DNA from: Amphiduros pacificus
Lineage: Eukaryota; Annelida; Polychaeta; Phyllodocida; Hesionidae
DNA length: 64,000 bases
Direction: 5' to 3'
Assembly: GCA_949316495.1 (NCBI GenBank)
Contig: OX439011.1
Location: 23,843,995-23,907,994 of the forward strand
Shown here: positions 16,243 through 36,400 of the stretch, piece by piece
How positions within the stretch are numbered: the stretch's first letter is position 1
Layout: the number at the start of each line of letters is the position of its first letter
Notes under the pieces: generated by a model
The model's input: the letters and a program-made list of their open reading frames with translations, nothing else
Told to the model about the DNA's origin: nothing
Database searches by the model: none
Program-made: the position numbers and the translations under genes

Positions 16243-16420
16243 TCAGCTCAGTTGGTTAGAGTGCAGACACATTAACACCTGTTCCTCTACGGCATTCTAA
16301 GGTCGTGGGTTGATTCCCGGCTATGTCGGCATCGAATTCGTGCTACAAACTCTCATCATGAAATGACTGATGTAATGCTGAAAGTGATGTAAAACCGTAA
16401 ACAAACACAAAACAACATAA
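16243..16420 (+). repeat. tRNA-derived SINE, family A, short form
   Basis: A-box-like AGCTCAGTTGGTTAGAG and B-box GTGGGTTGATTCCCGG are followed by a short body with AATGCTGAAAGTGATGTAAA and an AAACAAACACAAAAC tail. It ends about 70 bp before the start codon of the EF-hand gene, so it may contribute to the promoter or 5' UTR. Confidence 0.7.
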
Positions 16421-16491
16421 AATGTTCTGTAAACTTTCTCTCAGTTATCTGTCGGGTTAATGTGTTTATCTCTATACTTCAGACTCACAAA

Positions 16492-25902
<9,411 letters not shown>

Positions 25903-26639
25903 AAAACAACATTGCAGCAAAGTCAAAGTTGATCAATGAACATTGATTTATAGGGTGACTGATATACACGACACTGCACAGTTTAGTTGTAACATGTTTT
26001 GATTTTTAAGCTAAGCCACAGCATTCTAATCTTGAACAGAACTCCAGCGATCATGAACAGAGCTCCAACATTCTGATCCAAAACAGGATGCAAATATTCT
26101 GATCCTGAACAGAGCTCCATCATTTTGATCATTTACAGAATCTGAAGAGAGTGAAAACATTCTGAACCTGAGCAGAGTCGAAACATTCTCATCCTGAACA
26201 GAATTGAATTGATGATCCTAAACAAAATAGATATATACTGAACAGAGCTGAAAAGTCTTAAATTTCGTACTTACTGGCTCAAACTGCTCCAAAATCCATG
26301 GGATTTCGAAGTAGTTTTCGGGGTACTCAAATTAGTATCTGCTGCGTGGCTTGTCAGAACAAATCTTTGTCTCTATCATGCCCAGCATTGTCTCGCCTAA
26401 TCTGCAGTCATTCCTTTGTTTTAATGTTTTTTTAAATCTGGACCACGTTGTCCATTGTCTATTGATGCCAATTTGGCAAGGGGTCAATATCCATCAACTG
26501 GTCCCCTATCATTTGAAATTGAGAAATAATCGGTTACCAGTCATATGATGTTATCTTCACTCCTGCAGGAGGAGGAAAGAATAGCCATGAAATCACAGAT
26601 TTTACTACATTTTAGCTCTGAATATTACTGCCGTAATTG

Positions 26640-27095
26640 CAATTACAATGGTAGTATTAAAGCATTCATGAAACCACAAAGGTCACAGGCAATTTTACAG
26701 AGGTTTGGGGTATGCTTAAATGATATGTGGCCATGAAACAATGAATCTATTGTGGTCTGTCAGGGTGTTAGGCCTGTACCATTGGACAAACATTAATGGA
26801 CAAACAGGGCTCTGTAAGCCAAATCACTCCATTGTCCCAATCTAAAGGTGCCTCACTGTTAGCAAGACTTTACTTAGCAGGTGTTTGCACCAGATCACCG
26901 GTCAGCAAACAAAGTTTGTTGACAATTTTGGATCATTTGGGTTTTAGCAGAAGACTCATCCACTTTCAAATGGCACATCAATTTATGTAGGGAAATATGA
27001 TGGGTAATAACTTTTGATTGCAAAGTTTGGGGTGTGAACATTTATGTTGTGCAAGAAAAAGTGCTTGAAAACCTCATTTTATGAATGCTTTAAAG
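26640..27095 (+). repeat. Dispersed repeat D, copy 2
   Basis: It matches 20835-21350 in the same orientation and lies downstream of the EF-hand gene. It carries an extra segment near 26835-26870 that is absent from copy 1. Confidence 0.75.
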
Positions 27096-28822
27096 ATTTC
27101 ACATCATTGCCATGGCTAAATAATGTATAGAAATGGTATTAATATGTAAGATATCGTATGAACAAGCACTGAGTCCAGTTAAAGACAGATTGCATGGTCC
27201 ATACCTAACGTCAAATTATTGTATATATGTGTATATATATTGTATATATGTGTATACACAAGTTTGGGGCTGTCTTAAGGGGGGGGTGAAACAGGATGGC
27301 TCCAACATAAAAGTCGATGGGATAGGAGAGCTGTCAAAGAGTATTTTTGTTCTAATAACTTGGTGGGGGACCAACAATTATCATTTCCGTCAAATTGAAC
27401 TTTGAACCTGGATATTTCTTGACATAATAAGATGTGCTGTAGTTTAGAAACATTACTACAACGTTTAATCTCCTGGAGTCGAGATTATCCTTTTTTTTAA
27501 CACACATGTAAACATAGTCAGTGAGATAAATGCGATTCTCAAGTCCAATTGAATGATCGATTTAATGGTAGTAGCGATGGAGTTCCGGGAGGCTCAAATG
27601 GCTTCTATCCCAAATCGAAATATTCAATTGCAAATATTCAGTCAAAACTAAAAATCGGCTTCCAACTTCACAATTCTATAAAACGCAGAAAACAGGCTGC
27701 TTTTCAAATATTTCCATAATTAATATATTATTATCCTGATTTGGTACCTCCAATATGTCTTTTCACATCTAAATTTGTTGATTGAATGGAATGAGTTTAT
27801 TATTTGCTGCTTGAAGTTTGGCTTCCAAAAAGGGCATCCACTAAGTTGTCCAATCTTGCTTGCACACTTCCAGCAAACCTATCCACTTCCGGCTGTACAC
27901 TTCCGGTTGTACACTTCCAGTTTACTAATTTTGATAAGCCAAATACAGCAAATGGCAAGTAAATATATATAACAGTTACTACATCACATGACCTTTTATG
28001 GAATGTTTCATGGTAGCTGAGATAGGTCATTTTGGGCCGAGAGGTCATTAAATAATTAAAATTGGTAGACACATATTCCAAATGTGAGCACATTCTTCAC
28101 TGTAAAACATCTTAATTCAATCATTTCCTTATGACAAGTAGGGGTTTGAACTGCATAAAAAAGCTGAACATTTGGATCAACACTCCAAGTTCATCAGAAT
28201 CAATTGGATTGTTGTCTTTATTGAAACATAACGGCCTCTGTGCTTGTTGTTTAGTTAAATGATAACAATATTGAACATTATATGTTGGTTGTTCTTTGTT
28301 GTCAATGTAGAGAATATCTTCAAATGTTTAGTGAAAATAAATTATGTTAGCTAATTTTGCAAAAGCAATTTGTTTTTTTTACCTATTTTTTACCTAATTT
28401 TTTTACCTAATTTTGCAAAAGCCATTTGTTTTTTTTAATAATTCTTACAATACGTATTATATACAATTAAAATCCATATATACCTTGGGACCTAAATGCT
28501 ATGTAAACATATGATGTATGACACATATACTATATACTTGAGAAATTTGTCAAATATTAGTTTATCTCAAGCAGATTAACATATTGCACTCTATTGGCGA
28601 TTCGACTGGATATACACCGAATCCTCCTCGAGAAAGGTATAGGTTATAACTGCGTGAATGGAAATTATATCTAGAGGTGAGCATTATCAAAATAGTTTGA
28701 ATGTAAAGATTATTCGCTGTCAGCGAAATAACAGGTAACATCAAATGTTTTTTATAAGCTCATATACTCTACTCTAAAATCAAGTATAAATTTAATAATT
28801 AGACAAATTAAATTATTCCCAG
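27096..28822. other. Intergenic AT-rich spacer
   Basis: No convincing exon. It includes a fragment of the internal repeat of the 760-bp element (27370-27425), a triplicated ACTTCCGGTTGTACACTTCC-like stretch near 27865-27920, and a small duplication GCAAAAGCAATTTGTTTTTT near 28358-28440. Confidence 0.4.
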
Positions 28823-29407
28823 ATGGCAGGACACTCTAACCGGCAGGTCATAAAATCTCAGACGGCAGGACACACTGGGAGTCAGTACATGAAATCCCAG
28901 ATGGCAGGACACACTGGGAGTCAGTACATAAAATCCCAGATGGCAGGACACACTGGGAGTCAGTACATAAAATCCCAGATGGCAGGACACACTGGGAGTC
29001 AGTACATGAAATCCCAGATGGCAGGACACACTGGGAATCAGTACATGAAATCCCAGATGGCAGGACACACTGGGAGTCAGTACATGAAATCCCAGATGGC
29101 AGAACACACTGGGAGTCAGTACATGAAATCCCAGATGGCAGGACACACTGGGAGTCAGTACATGAAATCCCAGATGGCAGGACACACTGGGAGTCAGTAC
29201 ATGAAATCCCAGATGGCAGGACACACTGGGAGTCAGTACATAAAATCCCAGATGGCAGGACACACTGGGAATCAGTACATGAAATCCCAGATGGCAGGAC
29301 ACACTGGGAGTCAGTACATGAAATCCCAGATGGCAGGACACACTGGGAGTCAGTACATGAAATCCCAGATGGCAGGATACTATGGCAGGCAGTACAAGGA
29401 ATATCAT
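28823..29407. repeat. 39-bp minisatellite, 15 units
   Basis: Unit ATGAAATCCCAGATGGCAGG plus ACACACTGGGAGTCAGTAC. Internal units differ by one or two bases, implying recent homogenisation. The frame length is kept exactly (39 = 13 codons). Confidence 0.95.
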
Positions 29408-29857
29408 GAAGGACAGATAACATACGGTTATAATATAATGCCCAAATCATCCAAAAAGGGGTCAGAAACACAGGGTTTCATCACACCAGAGGGGTTTAAG
29501 TCGTCAAAACCTGTAAAGTCTTTCTCAGCTTTGGATTATTATAAGATAAACAGTTCAGAAACACTTGGTGATATCCGCACAAATCATCCAGATCTGGCAG
29601 GAATTCAATTACAACATTTAATGACCAAAATGTTCACAGAGAAGCTACAAAGAGGTCCTGTGAAGCGGCCATTTTTGGTGTCAATGCCTCATTGGATAAG
29701 TGCAAGTCACACGCAGCAGTGGCCATGGAAGAGTGACCTAAAATGCTCACTGAAAACTCAGAATGGGGACATCAGCATTGACAGGAGATGCTGTCACTCA
29801 GCCTGCTGGGCTAAAACGCAATTCAAAACCAAACTGTATGACATGAATAAGAAATAA
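28823..29857 (+). CDS. Unrecognised repeat protein, 344 aa (13-residue repeats plus unique tail)
   Basis: The open frame runs from ATG at 28823 to TAA at 29855-29857. Residues 1-195 are fifteen units of 13 residues, consensus MAGHTGSQYMKSQ; the first and last units have diverged. Residues 196-344 are unique, Lys/Ser-rich then mixed, with aromatic stretches such as SALDYYKI and SMPHWISASHTQQWPW, and four cysteines near the end. The 39-bp DNA unit has no stop in three of six frames, so openness of the repeat region proves nothing. The tail, however, stays open for about 150 codons of non-repetitive, AT-moderate DNA, which is unlikely by chance. In-frame stops lie about 30 bp upstream, so translation starts here or the frame is a terminal exon after the CCCAG at 28818-28822. 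No signal peptide or known domain is seen, and no function is assigned. Confidence 0.45.
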   Translation: MAGHSNRQVIKSQTAGHTGSQYMKSQMAGHTGSQYIKSQMAGHTGSQYIKSQMAGHTGSQYMKSQMAGHTGNQYMKSQMAGHTGSQYMKSQMAEHTGSQYMKSQMAGHTGSQYMKSQMAGHTGSQYMKSQMAGHTGSQYIKSQMAGHTGNQYMKSQMAGHTGSQYMKSQMAGHTGSQYMKSQMAGYYGRQYKEYHEGQITYGYNIMPKSSKKGSETQGFITPEGFKSSKPVKSFSALDYYKINSSETLGDIRTNHPDLAGIQLQHLMTKMFTEKLQRGPVKRPFLVSMPHWISASHTQQWPWKSDLKCSLKTQNGDISIDRRCCHSACWAKTQFKTKLYDMNKK

Positions 29858-29861
29858 TCAG

Positions 29862-30012
29862 TTTGACACTCAGCGAGCCTAGCAAGATGATTGGAGATAG
29901 TGCGTATTGGATCTCCCCTCTAGCTGGGTAGCCACGCTGCGTAAGCTCTGAGTGCCAACGAGACAAAAGTGGAGCGGCCAACATATCAAATCAAATCAAA
30001 TCAAATCAAAAC
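29862..30012 (+). repeat. Dispersed repeat E with (TCAAA)n tail
   Basis: The block GGATCTCCCCTCTAGCTGGG, CACGCTGCGTAAGCTCTGAG and AAAAGTGGAGCGGCCAACAT ends in (ATCAA)n at about 29992-30012. Further copies lie at 36225-36345 (opposite strand, with the tail), 36346-36410, 34670-34735 (tailless, decayed) and 63935-64000. A simple-repeat tail at one end is typical of LINE or SINE 3' ends. Confidence 0.7.
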
Positions 30013-30769
30013 TGTTTCTATTGTGGGTCATTGGTCAAAATAAGCTACCTTATGAGGCATTATTTGTAAATGAAACAAAAACAGTTTTGAGTCTGATACA
30101 TGTTTATTAACAGATTTGAATTGATTGGAGTGTAACATTAGGGTGTGGTTCTCATGTAGAGATGACACTAAAATATATCTGCTAATAGTGATTGAAAGTA
30201 GGTCAGGGTTTAATCTATGAATCTCTTGGTCTCAATGCGACTAACTGGGATATTCATGCCATATGAACAACAAGCCCTTTATATTAATAAAAATGTTTTT
30301 ATTATTAAATTTTCTATTTTGTTCAATTACAACTGCTCATCCCATCTGAAATGTGAAATATAATCAACTGACTTAAGATGTAAAAGGTCAATGTTTATTT
30401 AGTACATTTTCTTGTTATCAGTATCCATAAATTAAAAATTGTTTTCTTCCATGAGCGAGATAATCCATGTCTAATCAAAACAGGACAATCACGGACCTCT
30501 CGTTTAAATGAGTTTGTGCAGTGGGTGGCTAACATCACTGATTATTAAAGGATTGCTCTGATTGGTTCACGTAAATATAGAACAGGGAAACCCCAAATAT
30601 TGTGACCTATTTCCAGTGACGTACGACCGGAATTCCGGTCAAAACATACAGGCACCTGCGACCTCATTTACTTTTCCAATCTTGGACAGTTAATAGTGTC
30701 TAGAATATGTCTGACTTTGAAGGTTGAACACTAGAGAAATAGAAGAGTCAAAGAGGATTAACAAGAAAG

Positions 30770-30930
30770 TCTTTTAAAAAAAAAAGAGTTTGTACAGTTT
30801 CCTTTTTGAAAATGATATTTATATTTTCTCATAATTTTGAAGTTGCCGTAAACGTAGACAACACTGACTGGCATATATTCTACAGTCTGGTCTGTGACAC
30901 TGACAGCCAGGTCCATGATCTGCAGGCCCC
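30770..30930 (-). repeat. Dispersed repeat H, copy 2
   Basis: Reverse-complement match of 14805-14965. The adjoining sequence up to about 31000 contains short open frames on the - strand, but no splice-supported exon. Confidence 0.6.
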
Positions 30931-31271
30931 TCAGAAGAACATATAGCTCCAAAATTATGTGTTATAATACCCACCACTAATTGCACTGGAGCTGAATGTT
31001 GTGTCTCACATGTCATCTTGTAATTCCACTGTATTTCAAAATGTTAAATGTGTTTATCTGTTTTCATGCACAAGAGAAAGTCCCAACCACTCTCTTAGTA
31101 TTAACCTATATAAAAGTAAGTGATATCACCCTGGCTGCCTGTGGTGGAGGTCGAGAGACATGTACATGTGTGACCTAATTTCCCAAACCTAAACCCTGTA
31201 TCTGGCCCCTGCAGTGTTGAAATTCAAAACTGCTATAAATTTGTCACATGTACACTGTCACAACACTGCAA

Positions 31272-31439
31272 CCAGGGGCGTATCCAGGATTTTTTAAGCC
31301 GGGGGAGGGAGGGGGGGCTCAAATGTGCTAAAGTAAGTGGCTCCAGTCCCATAAAGTAAGGGGCTCCAGTCCCATAAAGTAAGGGGCTCCAGTTCCCAAA
31401 AGCTTCCTAGCCACAGACCCCTCCTGGATCCGCCACTGG
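31272..31439. mobile_element. 168-bp MITE with 18-bp inverted repeats
   Basis: It starts CCAGGGGCGTATCCAGGA and ends TCCTGGATCCGCCACTGG, whose complement differs from the start at two positions. The interior has a G-rich run and three copies of a 22-bp GGCTCCAGTCCCATAAAGTA-type unit. CAGNGGCGGATCCAGGA ends are seen on small DNA elements in many invertebrates. No clear target duplication is visible. Confidence 0.7.
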
Positions 31440-31874
31440 CTACACATTTGGGCTGTGTGACGTCAGATATTTACACATTGGCCCTCGTCGCCTCCATTTG
31501 CTTATAGTATACTGGTCTGTAAGAACAGAGCCTTTATTATAACATAGACTTCATTCTTGGTCTTAGACCCTGTATACAAAAAAAAAATATGAATGAGGAG
31601 AGCGGGAGAACTGTACCCAAGCTGAGAAAGCATAAAAACCAAGATGGTCGAAAATCGGTTGAATATCCCATCAAAATGTTTTAAGGGCTAAGCACGTAGT
31701 GTTCCAGCAATTATTGTTTAGTCGGAAGAAGGAATCGATTCATTATGCTAATTATCACACATTTTCAGATATTTCTCCTTGAGGATTGGTAATTTGTCTT
31801 TTTGAGAAAAATAGTCTTCATGCACCAATAAAGAAATTCTGAAATAGAGAAAATACTTTTAAGTATGATATGTG

Positions 31875-31878
<4 letters not shown>

Positions 31879-31952
<74 letters not shown>

Positions 31953-32370
31953 AGACATTGTATCAGATATGGGTTTTTTACCAATCTCAAACCTGTCTTG
32001 TGGGGCATTGACGTACTGTGAGGCATATAAAATACCCCACTCTTCATAGTGCAGCTGCTTAGTCACAGTTACATAAGTAACCTGTACAAGGCCTTTTTGA
32101 ACAAACATGTCTGAGAAGCATATTTATACAACCAGGCTATAACTATATAAATCGCTGCCATCTAGTGTCACAGGTAGTAATAAGTGCCCTGGTGGTGGAT
32201 AATGGCATTAGCGCCATTGATATGAATGTTAGATTTGTGAGGTATGTAAAAAAAAAAAAATTATTAACACCAGATGGCACTCTCCTGTTGCACACATTAA
32301 GGTATGAGATGGTACCCCATAATGAGGTCTGACAAAAATACCTCCAGTACCTCATATCTGTACCAGCTTC

Positions 32371-32430
<60 letters not shown>
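31879..32430 (-). mobile_element. TA-bounded 0.42-kb element, copy 2, with its (TA)n flanks
   Basis: The core is 31949-32371, inverted relative to copy 1 at 24640-25060, with TA runs on both sides (31879-31948 and 32374-32428). Differences include a poly(A) stretch near 32248-32261. Identity is high, so both are recent or have exchanged sequence. Confidence 0.7.
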
Positions 32431-32802
32431 GCATAAAGGTTATATAAATGCTTTATAAAGTTTATGACTGCAGTATTTATCAACTAAAAATGCCACATTT
32501 GGTATGAACAAAATTATATTGCTTATTTTTCACTTGATATTTGCAGTGATATTATCTGATGACATACTTGAACAGGGCTCCTGGTGGAAGGTCTGTAGAC
32601 TCAATATAATTACTGAACATTACAAACATGAAGAAGAGAAAGACCTGAAAAAGAGCAAGAGATTGTCATATATACGGCTTATCAAAAGGTTCCAATAATA
32701 CTTATCACATACACCCGACATCCTGTTATTAACATCTGTAAGAACTTTGGTTTTCACATACCCTTTTCTTGTAAATATACACACGTAGTCAATGTAAAGG
32801 TA

Positions 32803-33170
32803 ACAATGGGAGTCGAACCCACCACCTCCCATCCTCCACTTATAAAACCAGTGTAAATGTAACACTGCCAGCAGTGGGAGTCGAACCCACCACCTCCCGT
32901 CCTCCACTTATATAACCAGTGTAAAGGTAACACTGCCGGCAGTGGGAGTCGAACCCACCACCTCCCGTCCTCCACTTATATAACCAGTGTAAAGGTAACA
33001 CTGCCGGCAGTGGGAGCCGAACCCACCACCTCCCGTCCTCCACTTATATAACTAGTGTGAAAGTAACACTGCCGGCAGTGGGAGTCGAACCCACCACCTC
33101 CCGTCCTCCACTTATATGACCAAGTAAGGCACAGATCAATTGCTCTATCGACTGTGCCAGTGGTGCCGAA
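32803..33170 (-). repeat. 68-bp satellite (about 4.6 units) joined to a tRNA-like SINE head
   Basis: On the - strand a head with an A-box-like region (TGGCACAGTCGATAGAGCAA, 33144-33163) leads to the B-box GTGGGTTCGACTCCCAC (33080-33096). Further 68-bp units with their own B-boxes then follow towards 32803. The head occurs once, whereas the B-box part is multiplied, so the satellite appears to be a tandem expansion of the SINE's B-box region. Confidence 0.75.
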
Positions 33171-33482
33171 CATACCAGATATTTTATCGATATTTTATCT
33201 CGACCAACATAGAGTGGCCTTGTTTTCAGTGCATGTTTGGCTACCAATATCACAAATGAACACAATACGCGGGAATGCACTCCTGACGTTAGCCCACTCG
33301 TCTCCCACACTGGTTCTGTAACAATACTTTCCCTTCAAGGTTTGAATATCTTCTTTTTACGGAATAAAACCTCATGCTCTTTTGCAGTCTTTCATATACA
33401 CAACATTTTCTGTAAATCTTTCTCTTGGTTAATAGCAACATCTTATGCCCGAATTAGGCTTTATACTAAGTCATTTAGACAC

Positions 33483-36400
33483 CTGCCAATGAGACACAAT
33501 GCCCACACAGTTTGAAAAGATAGATTATTCAGCATGACATTCTGCTACTCAGCTGTTTCACATTCCACATTCACGTCATCAAAGGCCGTAATTTGTGATA
33601 TTATGTCTGTGATAATGCAAAATGAAAGATTCCCAGTTACTCTTCGAAAAGATTAGTACAATGAGTGCCGATGATAGGCTTCTATCTGGCCTGATATAGC
33701 CTATGCAGTGCTGAAAAGATTATTCATAGAAACAAAGTCTAACTGGGAATCGAACCCCGTCTGTAAGCATTTGTCTGGCAGGTACTTACCAACACTCACA
33801 GAGTGAATCCAACAATATTCTTGCCAATAATTTAGTTTTTAAATCAATTGCATCTCCACCTATTCCAGTATAAACAAGGTATATGATAACGCAGTCCAAC
33901 CGAATAGATCACATAGATGTTGGTATTGCAGGGACTGCGATCACTGTCCAGTTCATATTTAAGATCTTTGCTATTGCTCCTTAGTTTTTAAATCCAATAG
34001 AATCAAACTCATTTGATCGTTCACAATAAATGAAGTGCAGTTGAAATATACTCACAATATTCATTATTTCTTGTTCAAGCAGTAGCTTTAGTAAGTCACC
34101 CTCAAACTGGTCACCAACTATTGCTTTTCCTTGGAGTTTATACTTTTCCTCTTGGTATACTCTCATCCATTCAGTAACAAACTGTTGGTCAAATTTGGGT
34201 TCATTTTCTCCACACATTTCTGCATCAAAAAAGAAAGCAGAACTTGTGTAAATTGTTCTGTAAATGTCAATAAGACAGATAGACTTCAAATTATTTACAC
34301 ATTTTTTGTCGAAAAAGGATTCCATAAAATGAGATAATTAAATAATTCTAGTTTTATTATGTAAACATCTCTTTCGTGACCTCATTTAATAAATATGAAA
34401 GATTTTGTGATCAATAGATTAACAAGCTCTTGTGCAAAACATATTCTAATAATAGACCAATATCAGTAGGAAATCCATTATTAAACACCCCGAATGATTA
34501 ACAATGCATGTGCACTTCACGATGAAGTGGGTTAGGTATTAAGCAGTGTAATGCTGTATATACTTTAGACTCCACTGTACTATCCATTTCCAGATCTTTA
34601 TCTCAGTAAGACCTTTAAAAAAGGATTCAGACGAAGTCACAATCCGGATTTAACTTAATTTGATCTGTGATGTTGGCTGCTACAATTGTGTCTTTTGGCC
34701 ACTCAGAGCATACGCAGTATTTGTTAGTTTGTTTGGGGTTTTACATCACTTTAAACATTATTTCAGTCATTTCAAAATGAGACCTACTTTTAGCAGATTA
34801 AGTGCTGCCTCACTGAATTGTCATGTCGCAGGTCCTTAACATGACAATCCACCCGGTCACAGATTTACAACACAACGGGTTAACCATTCAGGCAAACGCC
34901 TTCGCTCATACGTGAAATTGTATCAGGATTTCAATCTCGGCATGGTCGGGGATGAGCCCACGACCTTTGGATCACCACAGAGGAATTGGTGCTAATTAGC
35001 TGCCGCTCTAACCAACCGGAACACGACTCGATGGAAAAATGGAATCCAGTTGATTATTGTTGTATGACAAGCATTTTCACACGTTTTGTGCAGAAAACAA
35101 TGTCAGACGTGATTTAGGGACAAATACGTAAGGCTTCTAAATGATATGTTTAGGCAGCTAGAGGAAAGGTTCAACATCTCCACAATCTCCTATATCGCCC
35201 TATCTCTCTTTTTATCATGATTTTATTTGACATGCAATATTGGCAGTTTCATTTATGAAAATGAAAAAAAATACACCACCTAAGAAAAGGTAGTGATGAA
35301 TATTGATAAGTGACATACTAAATATTTCATGGATTGCCTGACATTTCAGCAAGCAGACATGGTCCGAGCTGGTGTAGTTGAAGTCACTCCACTCAAAATC
35401 TATCAACTTTGTGCAATCTGAAAACAATATCATGATCTAAATAATAATAATGATAATAATGTTATTTTATATATCCTTTAGCCTTTTTGGATGATATGGG
35501 TGGATGAGATACAGTATTAAAACATTAAACATTGTTTTAGATACATGTAGATATAAAGCAGTTGTTACACACCAAAGTTAAAACATAATATTAAAATAAG
35601 GGAATAAAATTGAAACTCAGAAATTTAGATCATCGAGGCATGAAAAGAGCTCAGGTTTTCCATGTATAGTTTACAAGATCTTTTGGAACTAAGGCATGTC
35701 AACACAAACATCTGACAATGCAAGCAAAAAGAAGTTACCAATTTACCTCTACTTTCGTCATAAATAATGTTAAGATAATGAAAATCAAGATGGCAGAAGG
35801 ACTGCTGGAAATCCAGATCATATAGATACTCTTCAATGTACTGGAGTTCTGCTTCCAGCTCGACTCTGGGCCTCACTTTAATGGCCCATCTGAATCAAAC
35901 AATAAGGGTGCACAGTTACAAATATCAATAAAATGACTTATATACCATGAATGTTTACAAAAAATACAACATATAGGCATGTAACATAGGCGTTATTGGT
36001 TCAACATTATAGGCTTCAGGCTGGACTGGCTAAAAAGCCATAAAGGCCTGATTCAGCTGGCAAAATGCAAATGGCGGCAAATGGTAAATTGTTGTTGTAA
36101 TCTTCACTAAAGCTATGGACCAAAATAAAGGAGCAGGCAAACTGTAACTATTGTTGGTGGCTTACAATTAGATGTAGAAACCTTTTGTATAGATATATAA
36201 AGAACGCAGTGATATTTTCTAAATTGTATTGATTTGATTTGATTTGATTTGATATGTTGGCCGCTCCACTTTTGTCTCGTGGGCACTCAGAGCTTACGCA
36301 GCGTGGCTACCCAGCTAGAGGGGAGATCCAATACAAATATATTATTTGATTTATGATGTTGGCAGCGTTACTTTTGTCTAGTGGGCACTGAAGGAATTTG

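Noticed and set aside
28808-29471. Two long - strand frames of about 200 codons
   Set aside because: They are mirror frames of the 39-bp repeat, which lacks stops in several frames; only the + strand frame extends into unique DNA.
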